A stretch of DNA of 64,000 bases from Ephemerocybe angulata (Eukaryota > Basidiomycota > Agaricomycetes > Agaricales > Psathyrellaceae). Of this stretch, positions 46,482-58,805 are shown piece after piece (within the stretch, counting starts at the first letter, position 1; every line of letters begins with the position of its first letter). The notes beneath the pieces are model-generated. The model saw only the letters and a list, made by a program, of their open reading frames with translations, had not been told where the DNA came from and searched no databases. Position numbers and translations under genes: made by a program. The DNA lies in the NCBI GenBank assembly GCA_013368325.1, contig JAACJK010000060.1:558001-622000 (forward strand). The letters run 5' to 3'.

Positions 46482-48774
46482 CTCCTTAGCTCCTACAGAG
46501 TAACCCCAAGTCGGCCGCCGACCGGCTAAAGAACCAATGCGTTCACATGGCGGGCGCTCTTTGGTGGCGCTCATAACAATCGACGGTCGGTGATGGGAAA
46601 CGTACCCGAACAACTTTGGCAGTGGAGAATGCCAGGATTACAGACAGAGACACTGCATCAAGGCTACATATTGCCATTTTGATGACACTTTACATCTTTT
46701 CATAGCCATTTTGAAGGCGAAGACTGATTGTCTATGATTCTTATCTTTGAACACTGCCCTTAAGAAGACTTGGTGATTGATGAGGATTTCATAGTTGCTC
46801 GAAGCACATTAACCTCGGGATAATATATGGTAGATTGGCACGAATGCGGGGATGGGTTAAGACGATGCTCAAAGGTCCTCAGTACTATTGGCCGGTCCCA
46901 TGCGAATGGCAAGGTAATATAGTAGGGCAATGCCATCCCTCCAACCGCACCTATGATAGAACTCAAATGATGTACTGAATTCATTTTCCTGAGCTGCTCA
47001 CCTGATAGGTGTGCAGATATAAATATCGCCTACCAAGAGTAGCCAATAGGCATGAAGCGAAGCTGCCGATGCCGCATGTTCTGCAACTGCATCTCAAAGT
47101 TGCGCTTCATCTCCTTGCTGAGAACATACGAGTCTCTAGCGCCATTTTGTGCATGTTCGGTGACTGAATTATAGTATCTTAGGTGGACAGCTAGAACAGG
47201 TGGCTACAGCATGCATCATAAGATACATCGGGAGGGAGAGATGAGCTCGAGCACCAACTCGGGACATCGTCGTCGGGGCGAAATTACTTCAATACAGAGT
47301 GGGTGAGCATTAGGGCCCACGTAAAAGTGTGCTGGCTCTCCCATCTACATCAGACATTTCTCTCGGCTTGGTAAGGCGTTGCATGATATACCAGTTTAAG
47401 GTAGATAGGCGCCTATACGTTTGGGCGCTTCATTTAGCATCGTGGGAATCACAATTTGAACCAATCAGGGTGTCATCAAATGCCGTCGCGTCCGGGACGA
47501 ATTCCTTTACCTTGAACCACAACCATCACGGCTATCCCTGGTCAAGTCTCATTCTGCTATGTACATACCTTTGAACCTTTGAAGCGGCAGAACTTGCCTG
47601 AGGCCAAGGGCTTCAAGAAGGTCAAGACAGCTCCTTTCGCTTGAGCTCGAACCTGATAAAGTCGTAGAGAATGAACAGATATCTGTGAGCAGATGTGAAT
47701 CATGATACTTGACAAAGTTTTGACAGCATATAATTCCAGCCACTGTCGAAGAATGTGGTAGAGTTGTGGAAACCACACGTCTGTCAATGGTGGGGTTCTG
47801 ACAGCATATACTCGTAGGTCACCGTCGAAGCATGGCCAGGTCGTCATCACATTTCTGCTTTCAAACCTTCCAGGTATGGATGTCTCTTCAATTCCAGGTG
47901 TGTAGGGAATCTCTGGATGTCAACTCCCGTTCCCAACGACTCCGCTGGATTCTTAAGTCGTAGTCGTGTCTCCCATGGCTCTGCAATGCCAATTGTAATG
48001 GAGTTGCGGACAGTGGACTCCTACAGTCGGCAAGGGATCCTCGGCGCAGAGGTCACCTCCTTCGATACCCCCCTGTCCTAGCTTCAGCTTCTCGACGAAG
48101 TCTCCCCAGGCAAGTCTCAAGGTCACCGCATACCTCGTTATTGCGTCCAACGACGCCCAGCCCGCTCATGCGTCCCGTTCCTAATAGACCAATGATGGAA
48201 CATGTTTATTGGCGACGCTGGATGGAAATGGATTTCCACCAAGATATTGGGCTTCACGTGAGGCTGGCAATTGAACGGAGGGTGAACTCAACACGGCACT
48301 CCCAATTTGAGACAAGGTCAGCAACGGAGACTATGAGCAGATCCCTATTCTCACACATTTCAGGTATATTTCTTCAGGTTCAGGTTCAGGCATCCACACC
48401 TCATCTCCCAGTGACGTTAGCTTTTTCAAGTTGTGTCTCCTATCGCTCTCAGCTGCGTTTTCTACAGTCAGCAGGCTCAGTTCCGAGATGAATGCCCTCA
48501 CTGATACCCACCGACTTTACCTTCAAATCCCCGATGAAGGCGTACTCTACCCTGCAGGTAAGCCTCCAAGTTATTGCATCGATGTTTTCTACTGCTTCCC
48601 GCTGTTGAACTGATGCAACGTATGTATTGACGACGCCGAATGAAAAGGGGCCGGGATGGCTTGCCACCTCTGGCAGGCTTCCACCGAGCTATTGAACTAC
48701 AAATTGACAGTTCCACTGTCAATACCAAAGGTTGGTCATTGAACGGAGGATGAACTTGATCGAGCTACCCGCTT

Positions 48775-48800
48775 ATCTTATCTGTTAAAGGAGATAAGAT
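48775..48800. promoter_or_regulatory. Inverted pair of GATA-type sites
   Basis: ATCTTATCT (48775-48783) and AGATAAGAT (48792-48800) form a perfect inverted pair of AGATAAG sites, the target of fungal GATA factors, about 100 bp upstream of the WDR48 ATG. Confidence 0.45.
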
Positions 48801-48901
48801 GTCCAAATCAACCGATCAACGTCAACTCCAGGCACTGCACGGTGACGACGTCGACCGTTCTTGTTCGACAACGTCGAGCTCGAATGATACGACGATAGAC
48901 C

Positions 48902-51900
48902 ATGGCACAACCACGGAGGCGCGTTTCCTTCGTCGTTCCGCCGCCTACCACTCATGTTACTCGACTACGCCTCCCGGCGCACGGAATGCAGCGCTTGGGC
49001 GCGACTGGGCCGCTGCTGGTGCCATACGAAACTCAAGATACCCCGCACGTTGAAGAGACACCGCCGTGGGCACGACATCCCCGCCATCGTCTGGGAATAT
49101 CCTCGCTGGCCTTGGATATCTCCACCCAGCTGGCTGGCCAGAACACACCCGGCGGAATTTTGTATTCGGGCGGTCGGGACGGTTTGATTATCGCCTGGGA
49201 CTTGGGGGTGCCCATGAAGAAGCGCCGAACCAAGCTCTCTGTGACCCCGTCAAGGAAGAATGATCACTGGGAGTACATGACTGGATGGGCGGACGATGCC
49301 ATAGAAGAGGAAGGGGAGGAGGACGATCGCGTTGGAACCGATGGAGACGTACTCGGCGACGTGACCTCGTCGCTGAAGCGCTCGCGCCAGGCAAGCGTGT
49401 CTGGCGAAACCCCCATTGAGCAGCAATGGGAAGCCGACATGGCTTCGTTCCGACCAGGCTCGGTGAGTCAGGTTCTGCATTCCTTGGTTCACGCCTCACC
49501 TAGCATTCAGCACAGCGAATTCAGGCAATGCGCCCAGGCACACTCGGACTGGATCAACGATATTTTGCTCTGCAACCACAACCAGACCGTGATCTCCGCG
49601 TCGTCGGATGGAACGATCAAGTCCTGGAACCCGCATGCCCCTGTCCCGTCTGACCCCAGTGTCATCGGCTCCCACACGGACTATGTTCGTTGCTTGTCGC
49701 TGTGGTGCGTCATTTCGCGTCCATATCTTTCGATAACTCACCTTCTGCTCAGCCGTGAACAGAACTGGGTCGCATCGGGCTCGTTTGACAGAACCATCAA
49801 GCTCTGGGATATCAGTCGAAGTGGCCAGAGCGACCCTCTCGTGACACTGAACCCAGCCGATGCATCCGCCCCCAAGTCTTCTGTCTACGCTATCGCCTCG
49901 GACCCCTTTGGTCGTACCATCGCCTCAGGCTCGCCAGAGCGCGTTGTGAGGATGTGGGATCCGCGGTCCGCGAAGCGCACGGGCAAACTTGTCGGGCACA
50001 CAGACAACATCAGGGCCATTCTCATTTCCGACGACTCGAAATACGTAGGTCACCAGGTTATCCGACTTTCCCTCGACTCACGTCATGAAGCTTCTGACAG
50101 GTTCGGCCGATGCGTCGATTAAGCTATGGTCGCTTACGTCGCAGCGCTGCCTGCATACCTTTACGCACCACGCGGAATCCGTCTGGTCCCTCTACTCGAC
50201 GCACCCCAACCTCGAAACGTTCTACTCTGGGGATAGGTGTGGTTTGGTCTGTAGAGTCGACGTCGAGGGATGTGGGGATCTCTCCGACGGCGAGTGCGTG
50301 CTGCTTTGCAACGACACCGGCGACGCCCCCAGGCCGGCCATGGAAGGCATTAACCGCCTAGCAGTGCTCAACGATAGCTTACTCTGGACAGCCACGGGGA
50401 CCTCCACGATCAAGAGATGGCATATCCCGCCGAAACGAGCACACGTCCCGAGTTATTCACAGTATGATGCCGACGGAGAGAGATTCTCGCCAGCCCACTC
50501 TCCGAACCTATCCCCAGCAAAGCGCCGCATCGCGATTCCCCATGAACTTGCTTCCGAGGCGAGCACTCGGCCTTCGACAGGGCACGGTGAGTCGCGCATT
50601 CTCAAGTTTGCACCCTCGATACGATTCCTTTTCAGGCTCCCGAGAAAGAGGGCATTCGATCGACGCTACCTATCATGGTGTCCCCTTCGACAGTTTGGTC
50701 AAACTACTATCACCGAACGACCCTTTCACACCTATCACCCAAGGTCGCAATCGCGACCCAGAAGTCGCCACCCTGTATTCTGCCGCCTCCATAATGTCGG
50801 TGCAGCGTGGAAACTCCAGCCGTATGCAGATCCAATCCTCCTTCCAGAACACCCACGGCAGCCCTCTCCAAAGCTCCCGGACTGAAGACACCATGATGGC
50901 GACGAACGTGGCGCGTGCAAACTATGAGGAGCGGGAATTGGCCTCTGAGGCCACTCCATATTGTAGTGAGCCCGACGACGTGTTGGTGGGAGAGGATGGA
51001 CTTGTCCGATCTGTCATTCTCAATGACCGTGTTCACGCGTTAACGGTGGATACATCTGGAGAGGTCGCAGTGTGGGATATCGTCCGTGGCCTATGCCTGG
51101 GTAGATATCTTGCAGATGATGTTGCGTCAGCGAGTCACTCGGGCAGTGTAGATGCTGGGAATGGGGAGAGCGAACGGAGTCCCAGAGAGGCCTTGGAGGC
51201 TGTCAGGGAGCGCATCGAAGGAGAGGCAGTGGTTAGCACTTGGTGCACTGCGGATACAAAGGCAGGAGTACTTGCGATCCACCTCACAGACCGATGTTTT
51301 GATGCTGAGGTGTACGCTGATGAGGTAGGATTCTCTCACGACGACAAGTACTTCAACGATGAGTCGAAACGTGAGTGTCGTTCTTTGTTCGGCAATTCAG
51401 ATTTAGAGTATCAAGTGCTGACGTAGCAGCTAGTGAATATCGGGAAGTGGGTTTTGAGAAATCTTTTCTTCGGGTTCATTCGCGAGGAGCTGCATCTGAA
51501 GAAAGTGCAAGAATCTCCGGTATCGAAAGATGGCTTCCTCCCACCATCTGTAACTCGAGGCGCAGACAGAACCCATGTGCCCCCTCCAGAATCACCTCGC
51601 AAACCTCGCCACAGACCATCCTCGTCAGTTGATTCGAATCGTCGACGGTCCAGAAATGGATCATCCTCGACCGCAGTCATCCACTCTCCCAAGATGATTC
51701 CGGCCATACCACCAGTTATCACCAGCTTCCCTCGATCTTCTCCTCTTCTCACCCCCTTGATCCCTCTAATCCCCGCGAAGGAAATGCTTCCTCCCATCCT
51801 TCAATCTCCAGTCGCATCTCCTGGCGAGGCTAATCCCCAAACTCCCAGCGCCTCGAACCATCAAAGGTCAAGATCAGGCACAGTCGATGGGTATGTCACT

Positions 51901-53051
51901 CGAACGCCGTCGACTGGAGCCGGAACCGTTAAGGATGACTACTTTACCCTTCGCACACGCCAACAGTCTCTCCCAGTAATTGGTTTCGATGAGACCCCAG
52001 CGACTCCTGGAACTCCAAGGGCGGAACCTCCTACCCCCAGTACCCCCGGTGGATTAATGGGGCGGTTGAAGAACTTTGGCAAGATCGCGAAACGACCTGT
52101 GAGCGATGCGGCTAGTCCGACTCTGGGCGCTTTGACCCCAACGGCTGAGACGCTCGCCGCGTTCGAGGTGTGCATTCCCACCTTATTGTTCTCTAAAAAA
52201 GGAGGGCGAGCTGATATATGATGCAGGACATTACCCCCGAGGTTCCAAAGACACCAATGCAGCAGCTGCTGGCGGGACCGCTCACTCCACCCGGAAATGT
52301 AGATGCTCCGTTGCACGCCTTTCCTCCGCAAACCGTTGTCTTGATCACGGAGGAAGCGGCTCCGGCGTACCGCGTTGTGTATCGAGGCCATGTCGCGTCG
52401 ATACACCACGACACAGCTGCGCTGGAAGAGGTGATGCCGATGTGGCTTGCGGAGTACTTGCTACTGAGCAAGGTACCGCCCTCAGCACCGCTGGCCAAGT
52501 TCAGTTTCATATTGCTGCCTTGGAATAAAGATCCAGATGTCGAGCCCCTCCCAGAGTTGTTAAACACGTACGTGCCTGATTCGTTTTTCCTGGAATGTGC
52601 TGTTAACTGAGGATGATAATCATGATATTAGTGCACAATCGAAGCTGACGGCGAGTAGATATCTGCGCGTTGCGAAGATTCTGCAACATGTAAGTTACAT
52701 TTCTATCAAGGAAAGAGATCTAGAGCGGAGTACTGAATCTGGCGTGTTCTTACTTTCTAGGTGTACGACAAGCTGGAGAAAGTTGCGGCTTCGGAGTCTT
52801 CGAAAGTGCCTTCAGTTCGATCATCGTTGGATGCCAATCATCCACAGTCGACATCAACAGAGTCCTCGAGCGGATTGGCGTCAAGGCCGAGGCCTGAAGA
52901 TCAGTACGAGATCCTGTGCAGTGAGGCGTTGCTACCCCTTGATATGACGCTTGCTGCGGTGCGACAGTATGTGTGGAGACAGTCAGGCGAGTTGGTGATG
53001 CATTATCGTCGGAAGGTGCATCACCGTGATAAAGTTGGTGCACCATTCTGA
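48902..53051 (+). CDS. WDR48: WDR48/UAF1-like WD40 protein
   Basis: Homologue of human WDR48 (UAF1) and yeast Duf1, the WD40 partner that activates USP1/USP12/USP46-type deubiquitinases. About 1,200 residues. WD repeats are visible as [74 protein letters not shown] and a later [15 protein letters not shown]. The C-terminal DUF3337 region follows: [23 protein letters not shown] [61 protein letters not shown]. At least eight introns of about 46-65 nt; several are multiples of three, so retention would not break the frame. ATG 48902 (GACCATGGC). An upstream ATG at 48799 opens an overlapping 84-codon frame. Confidence 0.92.
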
Positions 53052-56000
53052 GAGCGCTGTCGTGCGAGGTTGGCCTGAATTGTTGTACCTTGATATCCTG
53101 TACTTCTATTTGTGACTCGTGTTCCCGGCATCGATGACTGTTGCTGTGGACACACTGTACCTGTAACTTGATATTAGACTGACTTGTGTGCTTCGTGGAG
53201 GGCTAGGTGATAGGTAGCCTTTGTTTTGATGAGTGCCTTTCCGCGAAGCCTGCCAGTGTAGGCTCGGCGATGTGAGCGCCGATTTGGGATCTGTGACGAT
53301 GCCCTCTTAGGTTGCCGGAGCAATGTGACTTCCTGAGCCTTCCTCTGCCTTCCTCCTTGGCGCCCACATGCGAACAGAGTTTTTTGTTGGCGCTTGAAAG
53401 CCTGTTGAGGGTGGATTTCGCCATTCAAAGCCCGGGCCGCAAAGCATATGGAATGGAATGCTGACCATTCTGGCTGCCATTGTCTAGGACTGAACCGAAG
53501 AGCGCTTGCGCTAATTCACATTTGACAGTTTCTGTCAGATTAAGCGAATAGTCGATCCATTGGACCTACACCGACGTCATCTACACTGTAAAATGACCAG
53601 GCAGGTCCACGAATTGCTCGAACATTTAGACCCTCACAATACCGATTCGGCTGAGCTAAAGGCTCTGGGCCATACATACTCGTGATGATCCTACATGTGA
53701 GTGTCACTCTCCCCCAATCCGGAGGTTATAGATCGTCACAATGGTGTTTCAAAGCAAATGAAGAAAGGAGCGAAACTGGTGCTTGAGTTTGATTGGTACA
53801 TTGTCGATGATATTTTGAATGGCCCTGTCTCTCCGATTCCGTCGAACCCCTGCGCCGCACCCACGCGAGACTCTGGGAATGCCGGTCGAGGCGCGCGTTT
53901 CGTTACTTAGTGAGTCGATGACACCACCAGTGGCAACGGAACAAGTGATCTAGCCATCATGGCTTCTCGACATGCCTGAGCATCTGGGATGCTTACCTAC
54001 GCTCTCCTAGACCTTTTGGGGCGGGACCAGTCGCAGTTGAAGTGGGAGAGACTTTCTTTTGTCTTTTGTTTGGGTCGCGTTCTGGTGGGGTCTACTCCAT
54101 CATAACCTGCGACAACGCGTGAATGTCCGGAGGAATGTCTAGAGTGAAGGGGCACCGAGAAGAACCATTGAATTCATCTAGATTTCTACCTTTGGTATCT
54201 TGAACAAGGGGAGCAATAAGTTTCGGAGTTGTGGATGGGTATTAAATAATCGCGCGTCGAGTTCGCGACAATCTATCATTGCGGTGGAATACGCGCCGGA
54301 ACTTGAACTCCATGGATTCTGCTTTCTTTTCTTCCACTTTAAGTACTTGGAGAAAATTGAGGCAGGTTTTCTACTAGCAAAGCTCTGCCGATAAGGATGA
54401 TCACGGCTACTACTTCTGTGTGGTGACAAGGCGTATGTCCTTCGGAGTTTTCTGTTTACTTTGACATACCAACTTTCCAATACGGTTGCACGGGCGCTAT
54501 AATTCGCGAGATGCTGAGAAGGCTAGGGCTTGAACGGACTCAATATATGAGTCGTTTCGGGGTGTATATTGGAACAATTGAGGGTTATCTCGAGGAATGG
54601 AAGAGCCTGTATGTACTTATCTCACATGCCGCAGAGAAGCGCCCAAAGCTTCCGTGCATAGTTGACGCGTCGCGACCGACCCCATTGACTCTAATCTATC
54701 GCGAAGCGTTATGCTCTCGGAGGGTAGGTACATCGAGGTGATATTATGACCTAGCATCACAACGGTATTGAGAAATAAGTGAAACCTTCGACCCTTGACG
54801 ACTGAAAAAAAATACAACAACTCCTTTGCCGACGACGACCGTCAATTCTACAACAGGGCACTAACCCTTAGATAAGCTAAAATAAACCGTAGGTAAAACC
54901 GGATCGTTAGAGATAGTTCCTTGGTGCTGTGTGGATATATCAAAGCGCTAATATCGCGCCGGGGGCGCATACGGCGGGTAAGATGGGAGCTGAATCCGTC
55001 GGCGCGCTGCCCAAAAATGGATTTGATCGGCCGTGTTTACTCTGGACCCATTCAATATTCTATATCTACTCTCACCCGCTCCGGAGCATGTTTTGTGTAC
55101 GTGAGCAGGAGGAGTACGGATAATCCGTAAAGCCTGAAGGACGGTGACTCGGTCAGTGTACGGACTAATATTGAAAGTGAGCGGATATTCTTTACAGTGC
55201 CAGAACACGGTTGCCAGAACGTTCTGTGAGCGGCGTCCGGCGGACTGTAGCAGGTGGGTATGGGTAAGCCACACAGGGCCCTTTGAACATACTACTTTTG
55301 ACACCCTCGAGTTCGATTGATCTTTATAACTGCTGCGCGAAGATGCCGTCGGTCCATTAACTCCAATATGCTCGAGGAAGCCATCTCATTGCCACGTTTT
55401 CTGAAACGGCGGTACTTTTAATGACCTGAAAATCTCGTCTGGGATATGGTTCCGGATCTCTGTGAGGCTGTGAGCGTCATGATGCACAGTGCGCGTAGTA
55501 CTACTACGTAGGCATTGCACGGAAATCCCAGCAAATATGCAATCGCGGTTTGCTCGGGCTGGAGTCGCCTAACGGGCGGCGACATCAACTCGACTGAAAT
55601 TTTGAAAAGCGCCACTTTTGTTCCCTGAGGAAGGTCCTGTCCCTTTACCACCCATTCTTGCGGACCGAGTGCTCACCACAGGTGACCGTACTAGACCGTA
55701 CTTGATGAGCCAATGGTTAAGTATGGCAAATGCCGACTTTCCTCTTTTTGTTTGACGCCCAGTCAGCTTACCATTTCCGGAAAGCATGACTCGCCCGACT
55801 GAGCATTGGTTCCGTTAACTCCTTTTCGAAGTCGCTGTTACTTATCTGGCGTGGAACATACCTTAAATCTCGGCGGTAAAATGAATCTACATTTCTAGAT
55901 CGATGGCGCTTTTGTCACAGGCCCGTTTCAGTAAGAGGTGAAGACCAATCGAAGGGGCAAGGCCCTGTTGAATCCATAGATCCCCAAGGGGTATTTGATT

Positions 56001-56154
56001 TGTGGCCGTTCTGACATTCAAAGGGTATATATAGTGTGCAGGACTATGAGCTAGCATTCCACTCCTTCCCCCTTCTTCTCTCTCCCCGTTTCGTACCATA
56101 GCTTTCGAGCACGCCCATTCATTTCGCTCTAGTTTAATCTCTACATCTCGCATC
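53052..56154. other. Long intergenic stretch, no gene seen
   Basis: 3.1 kb. Open frames are short, AT-mixed and family-free on both strands. It has the variant CGGGCGCT box at 54491. The UbiA gene TATA box is at its right end. I see no transposon ends or RNA gene. Confidence 0.5.
56026..56033 (+). promoter_or_regulatory. TATATATA box
   Basis: 122 bp upstream of the UbiA-like gene ATG; a strong inducible-type core promoter. Confidence 0.55.
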
Positions 56155-57371
56155 ATGAGGTCCCACTCTTCCACGTTCTACAACCCTTCGTCTTTCATTG
56201 CCTCGACTTCCTCTCTCCGTCTCATCCCACGGATCAATGCGTTCTCAAAAAATGTGGCCTTCCACCTAGAGACCGTCTTCCTCTTCACAAAATCAGACAT
56301 CAAGACCACTGTCATCCCTGTCGTAAGTGAACTCAGGTCTCCAACCTTACGATTAGAAACTGACCGCTTTATGACCGCGCAGTCTATCCTCGCCATCGGA
56401 ACCGCACCACTATGCAGCTCGCAGCCAATCGAACACGCACTCAAGGCCATCTTCTGGCTTTGGATGATCCTCCTCCAGTTCAACCTCTTCAACCAGACCA
56501 TCTCTCCTGAAGAAGACGCTGAGAACAAGCCTTGGAGACCAATTCCCTCCGGCCGCATCTCGCTGCGAAATGCCATCATCGCCCGTTGGATAAGCATCCC
56601 AGCCTGCGCCATGCTCTCCTCCTACTTCGGCTCTGCAGTCCTCGTCCCTTGCATCCTCTTCACAGTCCTGGTTTTTATGTACAATTTTTTCGATTGCGAC
56701 AAGAATGGCTTCGCCAAAAGCTTATTCAATGGGTTCGGATACTCTATGATGGCCTTGGGAACCAGCCTCGTGGCTTGTAAGTCATCGAACTACTACCTCC
56801 GCTTCACAGATCTAACGTTTTGCCCTAGCGTGCGACAAAGCATCTGGCTCGATCTTTGAGACCCTCAACTACAGGAACTTCCCCGAGCTTACCATCTTCT
56901 TCTTCGTCATCAGCACCACGATCCATGCTCAGGACTTCCAGGACGTCGAGGGTGATCGTGAAATTGGTAGAAATACCATTCCCATGATGCTTCCCAATGT
57001 TTCTCGCATCTCGATGCCCATCCTCCTCCCACTCTGGTCGGTGATCATCATCTCCCTCTGCCATCCTCCCGCGTGGCTTGCGGCCATCTACCTGGGACTG
57101 TCAATGGTGGTCGGGTTCCGTTTCTTCCTCATGCGCGAAGTGAAGCACGACGAATGGTCATACGTTCTCTACAACGTGAGCTCTTTCCCTCATCTTGCTT
57201 TTCATTCGTGTCTAATGTGCTATCTCACAGGCATGGCTCTCGCTTACCATTGTGCATATGGGTCTCTACAAGAGGCAGGCCCCACAAAGCGTCTCGTGGG
57301 CAATGGAACCTTCCCACTCCTTCTCAGGCAACCTATCCGGTACTCTCAGCCGCCAATTCGGTGTCTGCTAA
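56155..57371 (+). CDS. UbiA-superfamily prenyltransferase/terpene cyclase-like
   Basis: About 335 residues in four exons, with 7-9 membrane helices. The first Asp-rich motif region reads NQTISPEEDAENKPWRPIPS: the N and second acidic site plus KPWRPIPSGR match UbiA enzymes, but the first Asp of NDxxD is replaced. The second motif is canonical: HAQDFQDVEGDREIGRNTIP. Fungal UbiA-type proteins with an altered first motif include membrane-bound terpene cyclases as well as aromatic prenyltransferases, so either activity is possible. No other biosynthetic gene is adjacent. Probably an ER-membrane enzyme of specialised metabolism. ATG 56155, stop after RQFGVC. Confidence 0.85.
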
Positions 57372-58805
57372 GCCCATTCCATCTTCCTTTCAGTCGCCTT
57401 CATCATCGCTCTTTATTCTACCCTTATCCATAAATTACCCTACGCCGGTATAATCCCCCTAGACATTAGACGCCTCACTACTCGCATTCACATTTTCGCA
57501 TAGGCTCCACTGTATCTATAGATATTTCGCATTCGCATATCTCACTCACGTCGCATACGTGCTCACGCTCCCTTCGTCTTCAACCTTCGATTTCGTTCAC
57601 CATTATCTTTATTGTTCTTTCACTAGTACATGTATCTTATCTCACTTGGCTCATTGCCTACCCTTCCCCCGTCACCACTCGACGTAAAATATTACTTTGG
57701 GCAACTGAGTTCCCATTATTACATAGCATTGACTGCGTCACTTATACTTTGGATCAATAGTCCATGTACCACATCTACTTACAATAGACTCTGTTAATAT
57801 CCCGTACCTTGCTTCCAGTGCTGAGATGCTCTCCCATATCTGTAGTTCCACCTTTACACCGAGGAAATATTGAGTTACTGCTAAAAGGGATTTGATGGAA
57901 CCCGGGACAGTTCTTGGAGTATGGCAGCCTCAGTTTCATTAACGTCTGGAACACCACGCGCACGCAAGCGCCCAACGGACAGCCTACATTTGCACTGCTC
58001 CTGCTAGTCCGAGGAGACCTTTGCACTATGTCGAGCCTTTCTGGGAGTCAAACTCGACCTCCATATAGCTCCAACTATTCTCCGGTGTCACAGGAATTGC
58101 CGTCTGAACAGTCCTTGGATATCAGGCAACGCTTCTAATGATACGAGCATAATGATATTGCCTTCAAACACTAAAGGGAGAATGATAGCGAGGGTTATGA
58201 CCAAGGGCCTTTGTCTCTAAAGCTTGTTACTAAGAGAGAGGGGCGGAGAACATGGAATGTGATTACGCAGCAGAAGCCAGTAAGACCTCAGTCTGGGAAC
58301 GCGGTGTTCACACCGTGGCCTGAGTCGACCGCTCTCTGCTGACCGTCAATAAGTATATGAAAAGTTGGCCAACCCCGTTCATTTACTTATTGAAGTTTTT
58401 GAGAAGCGCGATCTCCATGCGAGTGTCGTTTGGCCTTGAATTGCGATGCGTAGTTGCATTGCCACACGGTGCTCCTCCAATCTAACTCCGTGACCTCTGT
58501 CTTGGGCTGCCCCCATTCAATTTCCATCACTCATGCTAAAGTACATTCCAAACCTATCAATAGATTTGTCGTTGGAAGGCGGATGCCTGGACACTAAACT
58601 CTTTTGGCTTTCGCACGATCACCGCCGGACGGGCGCTTAAATTAGCTGGGCGTCACGGGGACGACACAACAGGAAAGACACGAGGGAAACACGAGGCATG
58701 CCACATATAAATGCTTGTGTGGCCTTCGTGTGTACTCCATACCCCGGATTGCTTTGCTCCTGCGCTCTGTAGCGAAGCTATCGGGTTTTTGTAGCAACCG
58801 CCGCA
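57372..58805. other. Intergenic, no gene seen
   Basis: 1.4 kb. It holds one exact motif copy near its right end and a TATAAAT box (58706-58712, 94 bp before the next ATG). No other signal. Confidence 0.55.
58630..58640. repeat. CGGGCGCTTAA motif copy
   Basis: Exact copy 165 bp upstream of the DUF4238 gene start. Confidence 0.7.

Larger units (their letters stand above)
46380..48901. other. Intergenic with small repeats
   Basis: 2.5 kb without a convincing gene. Direct repeat: TGACAGCATATA..CTGTCGAAG at 47721 and again at 47799 (period 78). A second pair, TTGAACGGAGGRTGAACT, lies near 48271 and 48740. A (TTCAGG)3 tract lies at 48373-48390. Frames on the - strand at 47550-48150 look weakly protein-like and may be decayed coding sequence. 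Confidence 0.45.

Noticed and set aside
47549..48150. Possible F-box-like remnant
   Set aside because: Frames are short and interrupted; no F-box or leucine-repeat motif could be named.
53701..54741. Several 60-80-codon frames in the 3-kb gap
   Set aside because: No intron-linked extension, domain or codon bias; consistent with chance.
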